From JAJRXR01 sp041987545 (lineage in GTDB: Bacteria > Planctomycetota > Phycisphaerae > Phycisphaerales > UBA1924), in assembly GCA_041987545.1 (NCBI GenBank), contig JBHIWH010000008.1:128557-192556 (forward strand): 64,000 nt of DNA. Direction: 5' to 3'. Below the pieces are notes generated by a model. It had not been told where the DNA came from. It worked only from the letters and a program-made list of their open reading frames with translations, and did not search any database. The first letter of the stretch is position 1, and every line of letters begins with the position of its first letter. Below are positions 17,633-26,951 of the stretch, one piece after another. The position numbers and the translations under genes were made by a program.

Positions 17633-19588
17633 TCAGCCCGCCCCGCCCTGGGTCTCGAAGTACGTGTACCCGTTCAGGCTGCTCTCGTAGAACTTCATCA
17701 GCGCCCCCGCCTCGCCGGACGTCATCCGCTTGCCCCGGACGGCACGGTCGCAGTCCCGCGCCAGGCGGCTCTGGAACGACTCGGGCTGGTGCTGCAGGTA
17801 GGAGAGCACCTCCGCGGACGTGTCGCCGCGGACGATCTCCTCGATCCCCCACGTCCCGTCCTCGACGCGGATGTGCACGGCGTGCGCGTCGCCGAACAGG
17901 TTGTGCAGGTCCCCGAGCGTCTCCTGGTACGCCCCGACCAGGAACGCGCCGATGTAGTACGGCTCGTCCCCGAGCTCGTGCACGTCCAGCACGCCCGTCG
18001 TGCCCTCTCCCCCCACGAACCGATCGATCTTCCCGTCCGAGTCGCACGTCAGGTCGCCGATGATGGCCTTCCGGGTCGGCCGCTCGCCGAGCCGGTGCAG
18101 GGGCATGACCGGGAACAGCTGGTCGATTGCCCAGGAATCGGGCATCGACTGGAAGAGCGAGAAGTTCGCGAAGTAGACCTCGGCCAGCGCCGCGTCCAGC
18201 TCGCGCAGCTCGTCGTCGTAGTCCTCGTCGCCCCGCATCGCCTCGCGGAGCCGGCGGCAGACCCGCCAGTACAGCCGCTCGGCCTGCGCCCGCTGCTCGA
18301 GCGAGATGTAGCCGAGGCGGAACGAACTCGTCGCGTCCGCGAGGGCCTTCTTCGCGTCGTGGTAGCACTCGTCGAGCCGCTCGCCGCCGGTCATCGACAG
18401 CGCCTCGCGGAGGTCGCGGATCGGCTGCGGGTCGTCATCCGTGGGAGTCTCGTCGCCGCCCGAGCCCGGGCGCTCGGCCCGCCCCGGCCCGGTCGCGCCG
18501 AGGATGTCGAACACGAGCACGCTCGAATACGCCACCATCGCCCGCCCGCACTCGGTCACGATCGCCGGGTGCTCGACGCCCGCCCCGTCGCACGCGGCCG
18601 TGACGCGGTACACCACGTCTGAGGCGAACTCCTCGAGCGTGTAGTTCATCGAGGACTCGTCGTCCACCTGCTCCCCCCGGTAGTCGACACCCAGACCACC
18701 GCCCACGTCGAGCATCTCGAGACCGGCGCCCAGCCTCGACATCTCGACGTAGATATGCGCCAGCTCCGAGACCGAGTCCTTGATCCGGGAGATGTCTTGG
18801 ATCTGGCTCCCGACGTGGCAGTGCAGCAGCTTCAGGCAGTCCAGCATGCCCCGCTCGCGGAGCACGCCGATGACCTCCATCGCCTCGCTCACGAACAGGC
18901 CGAACTTCGACCGCGTCCCGGCCGAGTCCTTCCACCGCCCCGCCCCGGTGGCGCTGAGCTTGACGCGGATACCGATGTCAGGCCGCACGCCGTACCGGTC
19001 GCCCGCGTCCAGGATCAGCCGGACCTCGTCCAGGTTCTCGACGACGGGCACGATCGACCGCCCGAGCTTCTTCGCCAGCACCGCCATATCGATGTATCGC
19101 TCGTCCTTGAACCCGTTGCAGACGATCAGCTGGTCGTCCGCCCCCGAGGTCATCGCGATTACCGCGAGCAGCTCCGGCTTCGAGCCCGCCTCCAGCCCGA
19201 ATCCGAGACCCCGGCCCACCTCGGCGATCTCCCCCACGACGTGGTGCTGCTGGTTCACCTTGATCGGGTACACGCCCCGGTACTCGCCCCGGTAGCCGTT
19301 CTCACGCATCGCGTCGTCGAATGCGCCCCGGAGCTGACGCAGCCGGGCGTCGAGGATGTCGGTCAGGCGGAGCAGCACCGGCGTGCCCACCCCGCGGGCC
19401 CGCAGGCCCTCGACCACATCCACCAGGTCGATCTCGACCCCGCCGCACCGCGCGACAACATGCCCGTGCTCGTTGGCGCCGAACCATCCGCCGCCCCAAG
19501 CCCCGACACCGTACAGAGCCTCGGCGTCGCCGACGCCCCAGCCGCCAGCCCGCGTCGGGGCGTCGAGAGTGGGTTCGATCCTGGTCAT
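17633..19588 (-). CDS. speA: Biosynthetic arginine decarboxylase
   Basis: 651 residues, the usual SpeA length. A PLP enzyme of the alanine-racemase fold class that makes agmatine from arginine. Lys110 in YPIKVNQQHH is the PLP lysine. GLEAGSKPELLAVIA, HCHVGSQIQDI, LEMLDVGGGLGVDY and ECGRAMVAYSS are family signatures; the C-terminal domain has FVGGEGTTGVLDVHELGDEPYYIGAFLVGAYQETLGDLHNLFGD. The ATG at 19588 is preceded by a -10-like TAGCAT ending 5 nt upstream. speB follows immediately. Confidence 0.96.
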   Translation of the reverse strand: MTRIEPTLDAPTRAGGWGVGDAEALYGVGAWGGGWFGANEHGHVVARCGGVEIDLVDVVEGLRARGVGTPVLLRLTDILDARLRQLRGAFDDAMRENGYRGEYRGVYPIKVNQQHHVVGEIAEVGRGLGFGLEAGSKPELLAVIAMTSGADDQLIVCNGFKDERYIDMAVLAKKLGRSIVPVVENLDEVRLILDAGDRYGVRPDIGIRVKLSATGAGRWKDSAGTRSKFGLFVSEAMEVIGVLRERGMLDCLKLLHCHVGSQIQDISRIKDSVSELAHIYVEMSRLGAGLEMLDVGGGLGVDYRGEQVDDESSMNYTLEEFASDVVYRVTAACDGAGVEHPAIVTECGRAMVAYSSVLVFDILGATGPGRAERPGSGGDETPTDDDPQPIRDLREALSMTGGERLDECYHDAKKALADATSSFRLGYISLEQRAQAERLYWRVCRRLREAMRGDEDYDDELRELDAALAEVYFANFSLFQSMPDSWAIDQLFPVMPLHRLGERPTRKAIIGDLTCDSDGKIDRFVGGEGTTGVLDVHELGDEPYYIGAFLVGAYQETLGDLHNLFGDAHAVHIRVEDGTWGIEEIVRGDTSAEVLSYLQHQPESFQSRLARDCDRAVRGKRMTSGEAGALMKFYESSLNGYTYFETQGGAG

Positions 19589-19593
19589 CGTGA

Positions 19594-19599
19594 ATGCTA
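19594..19599 (-). promoter_or_regulatory. -10-like box TAGCAT before speA
   Basis: On the minus strand CTAGCAT ends 5 nt before the ATG at 19588. Predicts a leaderless speA-speB mRNA. Confidence 0.5.
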
Positions 19600-19764
19600 G
19601 TCCACCCCGCACCCGTGTCCGGCCCGAGAATCCGGGGTCCGGCCTGCCCAAGTCCAAGAATCCCTGTACGAACCCCGGGCCGGCGTGTAGCGTTGAGGGA
19701 GAGGACGCCCGGCCGGCCCCGGCCGCGGCATCCCCGCCCACGCCGCGCACGAAGGGTCCGACAC

Positions 19765-21897
19765 ATGCGTTCCTTGCCCGCTCTGTTGCTCTCGCTGGCC
19801 GCCTCCCCCGCCCTGGCGGGGGGAGGACCCGAGAACATCCTCCTGATCGCCAACCCGGCCAGCCCCGAGGCGCTCCGCCTCACCAACCACTACGTCGACG
19901 TCCGCGGCGTGCCCGCTTCCAACGTCCTCTACATGGCCCCGGACACGGTCACCTACGCCGAGTTCGTCGATGTCCGCCTCCCGGCGCTGATGGGAGAGCT
20001 CGCGGCACGCGGCATCGAGGACCACATCGACTTCATCCTCGTCATGCCCGACTCGACCTTCCGCCTCGACGCCCCCGATCTGATCTCCGATGTCTGCCCG
20101 AGCCCGATCGAGCACCTCTCGACGACCGCCGGGTACTCGAGCGCGTTCACCTTCGAGGAGATCACCGCCGGCGGCCTCTCCCGCTCCTGGCCAAACCGGT
20201 ACGCGGCCGGGGCCACCAACCCCATCGCATTCGACAGCGAGGTCACCTACTCCGGCGGCCAGCCCAGCGAGTCCAGCTTCGCCCGCCGCTACTTCATCTC
20301 CTTCATGCTCGGGTACACCCGGACCCGGGGAAACTCCGTCTCCGAGCTCATCGATCTGATCGATCGCTCGGCCGCCGCCGACGGGACATTCCCGTTCGGC
20401 ACGTTCTACCTCATGAACAACTCGTCGGACCCGGCCCGGAACGTCCGGTCCACGCAGTACGGGGGCGCCGAGACCCGAATCAAGGAAGCCGGCGGGATCG
20501 CCACCATCCTCGCCGGGCCGCTCCCCGCGGGCCGCCACGACTGCCTGGGCATCGTGTCCGGGTTCGACAACGACGACATCGTCGCGGCGGACATGACGCT
20601 GCTTGCGGGATCGTTCTGTGATCACCTCACCAGCTACGCCGCCCACTTCACGATGCCCCAGCAGATGAAGGTCAGCGCCTGGATCGAGAAGGGCGCCTCG
20701 GGCTCCTTCGGCACCGTGGAAGAGCCCTGCAACCAGGTCAGCAAGTTCCCCCGCGCCAACATGCACGCGACGTACCGCGCCGGCCTCTGCCTCGGCGAGT
20801 CCGCCTTCCGCTCTCTCTTCTGGTACCCCTTCCAGGGCCTGTTCTACGGCGACCCGCTCACCCGCCCCTGGGCCCATATCCCGAGCGTCTCGGCCCCAGA
20901 CCTGCCCGCCGGCCCGGTCTCCGGCTCGGTCACCATCACCCCCATGGCCACCACCACGCACCCGACCGCCGGCATCGAGTCCTTCGACCTGCTCGTCAAC
21001 GGCGTCCTGGCCGACTCCGTCGCCCCGGGCGGGTCCTTCACCATCGACACGACGAACATCTGCGAGGGCGACAACACGCTGACGATCATCGCCTACGAGG
21101 ACACACCGATCCGCACGGTCGGGTCCCTCACCGCGAGTCTCGACGTGGACAACCTCCCCCAGGACGTCTCCCTCGACGTCTCCCAGCTCTCCGGCGATCG
21201 GTCCACCCGCTTCGATTTCACGATCGGGGCCACGGGGGCGCCAGTCACCGCCGTCCGCCTCCTGCACAACAGCCGCGTCGTCGCCGCGTCGAACACGACC
21301 GGCACGCTCAGCATCCACGCCCGCCTGCTGGGCTCCGCCGAGGCGACGCTCTTCGCCGAGATCGACTTCTCCGACGGCACGACCGCCCGAACCCCGCCGA
21401 TCACGCTCCAGATCGACAACGCCGCGGGCTCGCCCGGCGCCTTCACGCCTGTCGCATACTCGCACACGAAGACCATGGCGCCCGACAGCGTCCGGGTCGT
21501 CGAACTCCCCTCCACCTTCGCCGACGACCTCGACGACGCGACCTGGACCGTGCTCACGCCCCCGGCCCAGGCGACGATCCTCGGCTCCGACACCGGCCCC
21601 TGGCGCACGCTCCGGGCCGACGCCGGCGCCGCGGGAACCGACTCGATGACCTTCCAGGTCTCGACTCCTTCCGGGACCTCCGCAACCGCGACCGTGACAA
21701 TCGTCTACGACTCCGACGAGCCCTGCCCCGCCGACCTTGCCGAGCCCTTCGGCGTCCTCGACTTCTCCGACGTCCTCGCCTTCCTGACCGCCTTCGGCGC
21801 CATGGACCCCGCCGCCGACCTCGCCGACCCCGTCGGCACGTTCGACTTCTCCGACGTCATCGAGTTCCTCGTGCTCTTCGGCGGCGGCTGCCCGTAA
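19765..21897 (+). CDS. TIGR03790-like secreted protein with GC-type dockerin-like domain
   Basis: 710 residues. Signal peptide to about residue 20. ENILLIANPASPEALRLTNHYVDVRGVPASNVLYM near the start matches the TIGR03790 family (function unknown), covering roughly residues 20-370. Beta-sandwich-like regions follow, then the C-terminal module CPADLAEPFGVLDFSDV ... GTFDFSDVIEFL ... GGGCP. Presumably exported and attached to a surface or extracellular partner by the dockerin-like tail. AAGGGT precedes the ATG; a TAGCGT box lies at 19688-19693, so the leader would be about 65 nt. Confidence 0.8.
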   Translation: MRSLPALLLSLAASPALAGGGPENILLIANPASPEALRLTNHYVDVRGVPASNVLYMAPDTVTYAEFVDVRLPALMGELAARGIEDHIDFILVMPDSTFRLDAPDLISDVCPSPIEHLSTTAGYSSAFTFEEITAGGLSRSWPNRYAAGATNPIAFDSEVTYSGGQPSESSFARRYFISFMLGYTRTRGNSVSELIDLIDRSAAADGTFPFGTFYLMNNSSDPARNVRSTQYGGAETRIKEAGGIATILAGPLPAGRHDCLGIVSGFDNDDIVAADMTLLAGSFCDHLTSYAAHFTMPQQMKVSAWIEKGASGSFGTVEEPCNQVSKFPRANMHATYRAGLCLGESAFRSLFWYPFQGLFYGDPLTRPWAHIPSVSAPDLPAGPVSGSVTITPMATTTHPTAGIESFDLLVNGVLADSVAPGGSFTIDTTNICEGDNTLTIIAYEDTPIRTVGSLTASLDVDNLPQDVSLDVSQLSGDRSTRFDFTIGATGAPVTAVRLLHNSRVVAASNTTGTLSIHARLLGSAEATLFAEIDFSDGTTARTPPITLQIDNAAGSPGAFTPVAYSHTKTMAPDSVRVVELPSTFADDLDDATWTVLTPPAQATILGSDTGPWRTLRADAGAAGTDSMTFQVSTPSGTSATATVTIVYDSDEPCPADLAEPFGVLDFSDVLAFLTAFGAMDPAADLADPVGTFDFSDVIEFLVLFGGGCP

Positions 21898-21941
21898 GCC
21901 CGCGACGCGACGCGGACGCACGACGGCCCAACAATCCCGGG

Positions 21942-22880
21942 ATGCCCGGCCAAGAGCCCGCCAAGCTGAGGGCCAAGCGTACCGCCGCGATCACGCGGTC
22001 TGGCCTGCGCCGCTACCCGCGCGTGCTCGCCGAGTCGGTCGCCCGCCCGACGCTCCCGCTGCCCGAGGCCGAGCGGGCCGAGCTGCTCGGGATCCACGAG
22101 CACGACCCGCTCGCCGCCGCCTGGCTCGGGCACGCCTCGGCCCTGCTCCGCGTCTCGGGCGCGACCATCGCGATCGACCCCGTGCTCTCCCGCCGCGTCG
22201 GCCCGCGGATCGGCCCGTTCACCTTCGGCCCGCACCGCCTCGCCCCCCCGCCGACCAGCCCGGACCAGCTCCCGCCCCTCGACCTGATCCTCATCTCGCA
22301 CGCCCACTTCGACCACCTCGACCGCCCCACCCTCAGGGCCCTCGCCTCGGACAAGACCACAGTCATCACCGCCCGGGGGTGCCGGCGCCTCATCCCCAGG
22401 GGCTTCGGGACCGTCGTCGAGCTCGACTACGGCCAGGCCGACGACTTCGGCCCCCTCCGCGTCTCCGCGCTTGAGACCAAGCACTGGGGCGCCCGGGCAG
22501 TCATCGACCGCAACCGGGGCTGCAACGCCTACTCGATCACGGGCGATCAGGCCAGCGTCTTCGTCTCGGGCGACACCGCGCACACGCACGCGTTCGACGA
22601 CCTCTCCGGCATCGACCTGGCCGTCTTCTCCATCGGCGCCTACGACCCCTGGGAGCACAAGCACGCCACACCCGAGCAGGTCTGGTCCATGTTCACACGG
22701 ATCGGCGCCGCAACGCTCCTGCCCGTCCACCACTCCACGTTCGAGCTGTCCGAGGAGAAGGCGGCCGAGCCGATGCAGCGGCTCCTCGCCGCCGCCGGCG
22801 ACCAGTCGGGCCGTGTCATCGACACCCCCCCCGGCCCGCTCTGGGCGTGGAAGACCGGCGCCGTCGGCGAGACAGACTAG
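21942..22880 (+). CDS. Metallo-beta-lactamase-fold hydrolase (NAPE-PLD/UlaG type)
   Basis: 312 residues. AWLGHASALLRVSGATIAIDP opens the fold, the metal motif HAHFDH gives His120, His122, Asp124 and His125, FVSGDTAHTHAF contributes the downstream Asp, and LPVHHSTF the last His. The pattern WLGHAS...IDPVLSRR is shared with N-acyl-phosphatidylethanolamine-type phospholipase D relatives. Substrate unknown. It ends back to back with cardiolipin synthase, overlapping its 3' end by 4 nt. A weak AACAAT box ends 6 nt before the ATG. Confidence 0.85.
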   Translation: MPGQEPAKLRAKRTAAITRSGLRRYPRVLAESVARPTLPLPEAERAELLGIHEHDPLAAAWLGHASALLRVSGATIAIDPVLSRRVGPRIGPFTFGPHRLAPPPTSPDQLPPLDLILISHAHFDHLDRPTLRALASDKTTVITARGCRRLIPRGFGTVVELDYGQADDFGPLRVSALETKHWGARAVIDRNRGCNAYSITGDQASVFVSGDTAHTHAFDDLSGIDLAVFSIGAYDPWEHKHATPEQVWSMFTRIGAATLLPVHHSTFELSEEKAAEPMQRLLAAAGDQSGRVIDTPPGPLWAWKTGAVGETD

Positions 22881-24337
22881 AGCAGCGGCGTCAGCAGCCG
22901 CGCCGCATTATCCACGAACCGCGTGCCGAACCCGCGCCGCCTCCAGCCTGCCAGGTCCAGCTCGCGCGACTCCTCCATGTACTCCCGCTGCAGCACGCGG
23001 AGCTGACTGGCCGTGTCCGTGTCGTACACGATCATCGCGACCTCGAAGTTGAGCCAGAAGCTTCGCATGTCCAGGTTCGCCGAGCCCACCACCGCCAGCT
23101 CGCGGTCCACCGTGATCGTCTTGGCGTGCAGCAGGCCCTGGCCGTGCCGGTACACGCGTACGCCCGCCTCCAGCAGCGGCTCCAGGTGCGCGTTGCTCGC
23201 CCGCCACACCAGCGGGGTGTCGAGCCGGCTGGGCAGGATCAGCGATACCCGCACGCCCCGCTTGGCCGCCGACTCGAGTGCCGCCATCATCGCATCGCCC
23301 GGGACGAAGTACGGCGTCGTCAGGATCAGCTCCTCCCGCGCCGCGTGCACCAGCTCCAGCACCGCCCTGTGCATGAGGCCGGGGTTGGAACCGCCCGGGC
23401 CCGTCGCAACCACCTGCACCGCGGCGTGCTCCTCGCCCGCCAGCGGCTCCAGCTCGGGCAGGAACGCGTCGATCTCCGGCTCGCCCGGCGCGTCCAGCTG
23501 CCAGTCCTTCAGGAACACCATCCCCAGCGCCTGCGCCCCCGGGCCCTCCACCCGCACCGTGGCGTCCACCCACGGCCCCACCCGCGGGTTCCGCGCCACG
23601 CGGAAGCTCGCGTCGTTGATGTTCTGGCTGCCGACGTACGCGACCCGCCCGTCGATCTCGACGATCTTCCTGTGGTTCCGCAGGTCCATCCGGGCGAAGA
23701 GCATCCGAAGCGCGCCCACCGGCAGCGCCGGGACCACCTCGACCCCCGATTCCCGCATCTTGCGCGCCCGGTCGCTCGCCAGGAACGCCTTGGCGCCGTG
23801 CGCGTCAACCAGGACCCGGCACGCCACGCCACGCCCCGCGGCCCGGATCAGCGCCGCCGCCACGTCGTCGGCGTGCCCGCCGACCTGCCAGATGTACGTC
23901 AGCAGGTGGCAGTGCCGGGTCGCCGCGTCGATGTCGGCGCAGATCGAGGCGAGCACCCGCTCGCTGGAGGCCAGGATCTTCAACTCGTTCCCGCCCAGCG
24001 CCGGCACGTGCGTCTCGGCCGTGCACAGCCGCGACACGTGGTCGTACCGCCGCCCCCCCGCGGTCCAGTCCACGCCCCGCCGCCACAGGGCCACGGCCTG
24101 CTCGTCCATCCCCCGCGTCAGCTCGGCGTACCGACGCGCCCGCCGAGTCCCCAGCCGGTTCTCACCGATCAGCAGGTACACGAACGCCCCGACGAACGGG
24201 GCGAAGAAGATCACGGCCAGCCAGGCGATCGACGTCTGCGTCGCCCGCCGCACCATCACCACGCGCACCGAGAGCGCGACCCGGATCGCCCAGTCCAGGG
24301 CGACCACGACCACGGTGACGATCAGTCCCCAGTCCAA
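22877..24337 (-). CDS. cls: Cardiolipin synthase (phospholipase D superfamily)
   Basis: 486 residues. Two N-terminal transmembrane segments (about residues 4-27 and 35-58), then two HKD phospholipase D motifs: His222 in NHRKIVEID and His404 in LLHAKTITVD, each followed by GSxN (GSQNI, GSANLDMRS). It joins two phosphatidylglycerol molecules, or PE and PG, into cardiolipin. TTG at 24337 is the chosen start: it opens the first membrane segment and a TAGGCT box ends 6 nt before it. Confidence 0.93.
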   Translation of the reverse strand: MDWGLIVTVVVVALDWAIRVALSVRVVMVRRATQTSIAWLAVIFFAPFVGAFVYLLIGENRLGTRRARRYAELTRGMDEQAVALWRRGVDWTAGGRRYDHVSRLCTAETHVPALGGNELKILASSERVLASICADIDAATRHCHLLTYIWQVGGHADDVAAALIRAAGRGVACRVLVDAHGAKAFLASDRARKMRESGVEVVPALPVGALRMLFARMDLRNHRKIVEIDGRVAYVGSQNINDASFRVARNPRVGPWVDATVRVEGPGAQALGMVFLKDWQLDAPGEPEIDAFLPELEPLAGEEHAAVQVVATGPGGSNPGLMHRAVLELVHAAREELILTTPYFVPGDAMMAALESAAKRGVRVSLILPSRLDTPLVWRASNAHLEPLLEAGVRVYRHGQGLLHAKTITVDRELAVVGSANLDMRSFWLNFEVAMIVYDTDTASQLRVLQREYMEESRELDLAGWRRRGFGTRFVDNAARLLTPLL

Positions 24338-24343
24338 GCCCGC

Positions 24344-24349
24344 AGCCTA
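24344..24349 (-). promoter_or_regulatory. -10-like box TAGGCT before the TTG start of cls
   Basis: On the minus strand GTAGGCT ends exactly 6 nt before TTG 24337. It supports both a leaderless message and the rare start codon. Confidence 0.5.
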
Positions 24350-24380
24350 CGCCCGGGGGCCAACCCGGGGCGCCAGAACG

Positions 24381-25367
24381 TCAGGGGCCGCCCGGCCCGC
24401 CGCCGCCGCGACGCCCACCCCAGCCACCGCCCCAGCCACCGCGACCACCCCAGAAGTCGGGCAACTCGGGCAGATCGTCGCCGTACAGCTCGTGCTCGAG
24501 CATCAGGTCACGGAACCGCTCGACGTCGGAGGAATCCAGCACGCCGTCCCCGTTCACGTCGGCGACCATCTCGCCGTCGTTGTACTTGCGGAGGAAGCTC
24601 TCCAGGTCGCCGTTGTCGACCGTCCCGTCGCCGCCGGAGTCGTACTGATCGCGGAAGCGGCGGCGCTCATACGCCGACCGCATTTGATCGCGGGCCGTCG
24701 CCCGCTCGTCCCGGCTGAGCTGCCCGTCGCCGTCGGCGTCGAACTGGGCGGTCATCTCCTCCCGCATCCGCTCGAACTGGGCGCGGCGGGCCTCGTCGGC
24801 GACGAACTCCTCGTCCTCGCTCAGCTCGCCGTCCCCGTCGAGGTCGAAGCGTTCCACCATCCGGGCCAGGCGCTCGCGCTCACGCTCGCGCCCCCACTCC
24901 CGCATCGCGTCCCACTCCTCCTCGCTCAGCTCCCCGTCCCCGTCGGCGTCGAACCGCATCGCGAACTCGCGCCCGCGAGGGTTGCTCATCATCGCCTCGC
25001 GGCGGGCCAGGCGGCGCTCGCGCTCGCTGATCTCGCCGTCGCCGTCCTTGTCCATCCGGGCCTCCCACTCGGCCCGGAGCTGCTCGCGCATCGCCCGGCG
25101 TTCCTCGTCGCTCAGCTCGCCGTCGCCGTCCGTGTCGAACCGCGACCAGTCGAATCCACCAGGGCCCCACTCGGAGCGCTCGCCGCCACGGTCCCAGTCG
25201 TCGCGTTCGACGAGGGCCGGCGCGGGCGCCGGCTCGGCCGGGCGAGCCACGGGCTCCTGGACCGGCTCGGGCTCGGACGCCTTGCCCGCGAGCTGGTACG
25301 CCAACACGCCGCCGCCACCAACCGCGACCACCAGCCCCACGATCAACCCGGCCTGCTTCGCGCCCAT
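24381..25367 (-). CDS. Membrane-anchored EF-hand protein
   Basis: 328 residues. A transmembrane anchor (about residues 7-27) and a Pro/Glu/Ala-rich linker lead to seven EF-hand-like calcium loops. Five are near-canonical: DTDGDGELSDEE, DKDGDGEISERE, DADGDGELSEEE, DLDGDGELSEDE, DADGDGQLSRDE. The last two, DSGGDGTVDNGD and DVNGDGVLDSSD, look more like the loops of classical dockerins. The C-terminus is a Gly/Arg/Trp-rich tail. A calcium buffer or sensor on the outer face of the inner membrane is a reasonable inference. Start 25367 has GGAGGG upstream. Confidence 0.8.
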   Translation of the reverse strand: MGAKQAGLIVGLVVAVGGGGVLAYQLAGKASEPEPVQEPVARPAEPAPAPALVERDDWDRGGERSEWGPGGFDWSRFDTDGDGELSDEERRAMREQLRAEWEARMDKDGDGEISERERRLARREAMMSNPRGREFAMRFDADGDGELSEEEWDAMREWGRERERERLARMVERFDLDGDGELSEDEEFVADEARRAQFERMREEMTAQFDADGDGQLSRDERATARDQMRSAYERRRFRDQYDSGGDGTVDNGDLESFLRKYNDGEMVADVNGDGVLDSSDVERFRDLMLEHELYGDDLPELPDFWGGRGGWGGGWGGRRGGGGPGGP

Positions 25368-25477
25368 GACGCCCTCCGATCCTGGGAAACCCCGGCGGGG
25401 AGTCGCGCAACCCGCGCGCATCCCCACGGTCTCACCATCGGGCCCAACGCCCGGCTGACGAGTATATTGCCCCCAAC

Positions 25478-25507
25478 AAAAAACCCCGCGCCTCTCCGGG
25501 CACGGGG
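25478..25507 (-). terminator. Rho-independent terminator of tRNA-Met
   Basis: Read on the minus strand: stem CCCCGTGCC with GGCGCGGGG (one G-T pair), loop CGGAGA, then six T. It lies 16 nt after the tRNA 3' end. Confidence 0.85.
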
Positions 25508-25522
25508 CCAATTCGGCTGCAA

Positions 25523-25596
25523 TGGCGAGGGGGAGACTCGAACTCCCGACCTGAGGGTTATGAATCCTCCGCTCTAGCCAGCTGAGCTACCTCGCC
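25523..25596 (-). tRNA. tRNA-Met (CAU), elongator type
   Basis: 74-nt cloverleaf. Acceptor GGCGAGG/CCTCGCC, discriminator A, D-arm GCTC...GAGC, anticodon loop TTCATAA (CAU), T-arm GGGAG TTCGAGT CTCCC. The first pair is G-C and the anticodon stem lacks the three G-C pairs of initiators, so it is not tRNA-fMet. The anticodon stem GAGGA/CCCTC has an A31-C39 mismatch next to the loop. Confidence 0.88.
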
Positions 25597-25631
25597 GCGT
25601 CCCGGGTCGTCCGGGAGGGCCGATCGTAGCC

Positions 25632-25952
25632 CTACGACCCGGCCGGCCGCACGCCCGGCTCGCCCGCCGGGGTCTCGACCGGATCCGAGCGGCTCACCCG
25701 GGCGTCCTCGCCCGCCGCGTTCACCGGGGGCTTGGCCGCCTCGAACTTCGCCGGCTCCTTGTCGGCCGCGGTGTTCACGTCGTTCTCGATGTCCTTGAGT
25801 CCGCGCTTGAACTGCACGATCCCCTGCCCCAGGCTCCGCCCCACCTCGGGCAGACGCCGCCCGAACAGCAGCAGCATCACCCCGCCGATGATCAGGTACT
25901 CCATCGGCCCCAGGTTGGGCAGGAATCCGAGCGTCGCGCCAGACATCAGCAT
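25632..25952 (-). CDS. tatA: Sec-independent translocase protein TatA/TatB family
   Basis: 106 residues. One transmembrane helix (about residues 15-32, GPMEYLIIGGVMLLLFG), the hinge FGRRLPEVGRSLGQG, then an amphipathic helix IVQFKRGLKDIEND and a low-complexity acidic/Pro tail. The short glycine-containing layout favours TatA over TatB. It forms the pore for folded, often cofactor-bearing twin-arginine substrates. tatB/tatC are not in the window. ATG 25952 has GAGAGGAG upstream. Confidence 0.88.
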   Translation of the reverse strand: MLMSGATLGFLPNLGPMEYLIIGGVMLLLFGRRLPEVGRSLGQGIVQFKRGLKDIENDVNTAADKEPAKFEAAKPPVNAAGEDARVSRSDPVETPAGEPGVRPAGS

Positions 25953-26072
25953 GCCAACTCCTCTCGGCGGGGCCCACCCGCCGTCGCCGGGCGTCCTGCC
26001 CCGCGTCCACACAATACAAGGGGACCGCCGCCCCCGGGTCAACGCCCGCAACCCCCCGTCATTCCAGGCCCT

Positions 26073-26945
26073 TCACGCGATCCCGGCGACCCGCTCGGCC
26101 GCCTCGACCACGTTGCTCAGCAGCGTCGCCACCGTCATCGGGCCCACCCCCCCCGGCACCGGGCTCAGCCAGCCGGCAACCGCCCGCACGCCGTCGAAGT
26201 CCACGTCCCCCACCGTTCTCGTCTTGCCATCAGGGCCCTCGACGCGGCTCGTTCCAACGTCCACGACCACCGCCCCCGGCTTGACCATCCCCGCCGTGAT
26301 CAGCCCGGGCCGACCCACGGCGCTGACGACCACGTCCGCCGAGGCGCACAGGTCTTCCAGCCCCCACGTCCACTCGTTGCAGCTGACCACGGTCGCCTCG
26401 CGCTGCATCAGCAGCACGGCGATCGGCTTGCCCACCACGTCCCCCGCCCCGACCACGACGCACCGGGCCCCCCGCAGCTCGACGCCCGTGGACTCGACCA
26501 TCCGCACCGCCGCCAGCCCCGTGCAAGGCGCCAGGCTGCTCCGGCCGTAGACGATGTTCCCGATGTTGGCCGGGTTCACGCCCTCGACGTCCTTGTCCGG
26601 GTCGATCAGCTCCTGGACCTCGTACGGATCCACGCCCTCGGGCATCGGCAGGTGCGCCATGATCGCGCTGACCGAGTCGTCCTCGTTCAGGACCAGCACC
26701 CGCCCGGCGACCGCTTCGAAGTCGCACCCGCCGTCCAGCTCGTGCAGCTCGTAGCCGATGCCCAGCTCATCGCACGTCCTGGCCTGGTTCTCGGCGTACA
26801 CCCGGGCCGGCGAGTCCCCCGAGCAGGCCAGGATCGCGTCCAGCCGGACGTCGCCCCCCCGCTCCCGGACACGGCGCACCCTGGCCGCGATGCCCTCCCG
26901 GACCTCAGCCGCCAGCGCCTTGCCGTCGATGATCTTCGCCGCCAT
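26073..26945 (-). CDS. folD: FolD-superfamily methylenetetrahydrofolate dehydrogenase with altered active site
   Basis: 290 residues, full FolD fold: substrate motif DSPARVYAENQARTC, KDVEGVNPANIGN, and the C-terminal GGVGPMTVATLL. The catalytic YxxxK is Tyr50-x3-Gln54, so the lysine needed for cyclohydrolase chemistry is missing. The usual VQLPLP is MAHLPMP (Gln to His), KDVDG is KDVEG, and the NADP-site GRSxxVG is GAGDVVG. These changes resemble the monofunctional NAD-dependent yeast Mtd1 type more than bifunctional FolD. It probably oxidises methylene-THF to methenyl-THF and may need a separate cyclohydrolase. A TAGGAT box ends 6 nt before the ATG. Confidence 0.82.
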   Translation of the reverse strand: MAAKIIDGKALAAEVREGIAARVRRVRERGGDVRLDAILACSGDSPARVYAENQARTCDELGIGYELHELDGGCDFEAVAGRVLVLNEDDSVSAIMAHLPMPEGVDPYEVQELIDPDKDVEGVNPANIGNIVYGRSSLAPCTGLAAVRMVESTGVELRGARCVVVGAGDVVGKPIAVLLMQREATVVSCNEWTWGLEDLCASADVVVSAVGRPGLITAGMVKPGAVVVDVGTSRVEGPDGKTRTVGDVDFDGVRAVAGWLSPVPGGVGPMTVATLLSNVVEAAERVAGIA

Positions 26946-26951
26946 CGCCGC

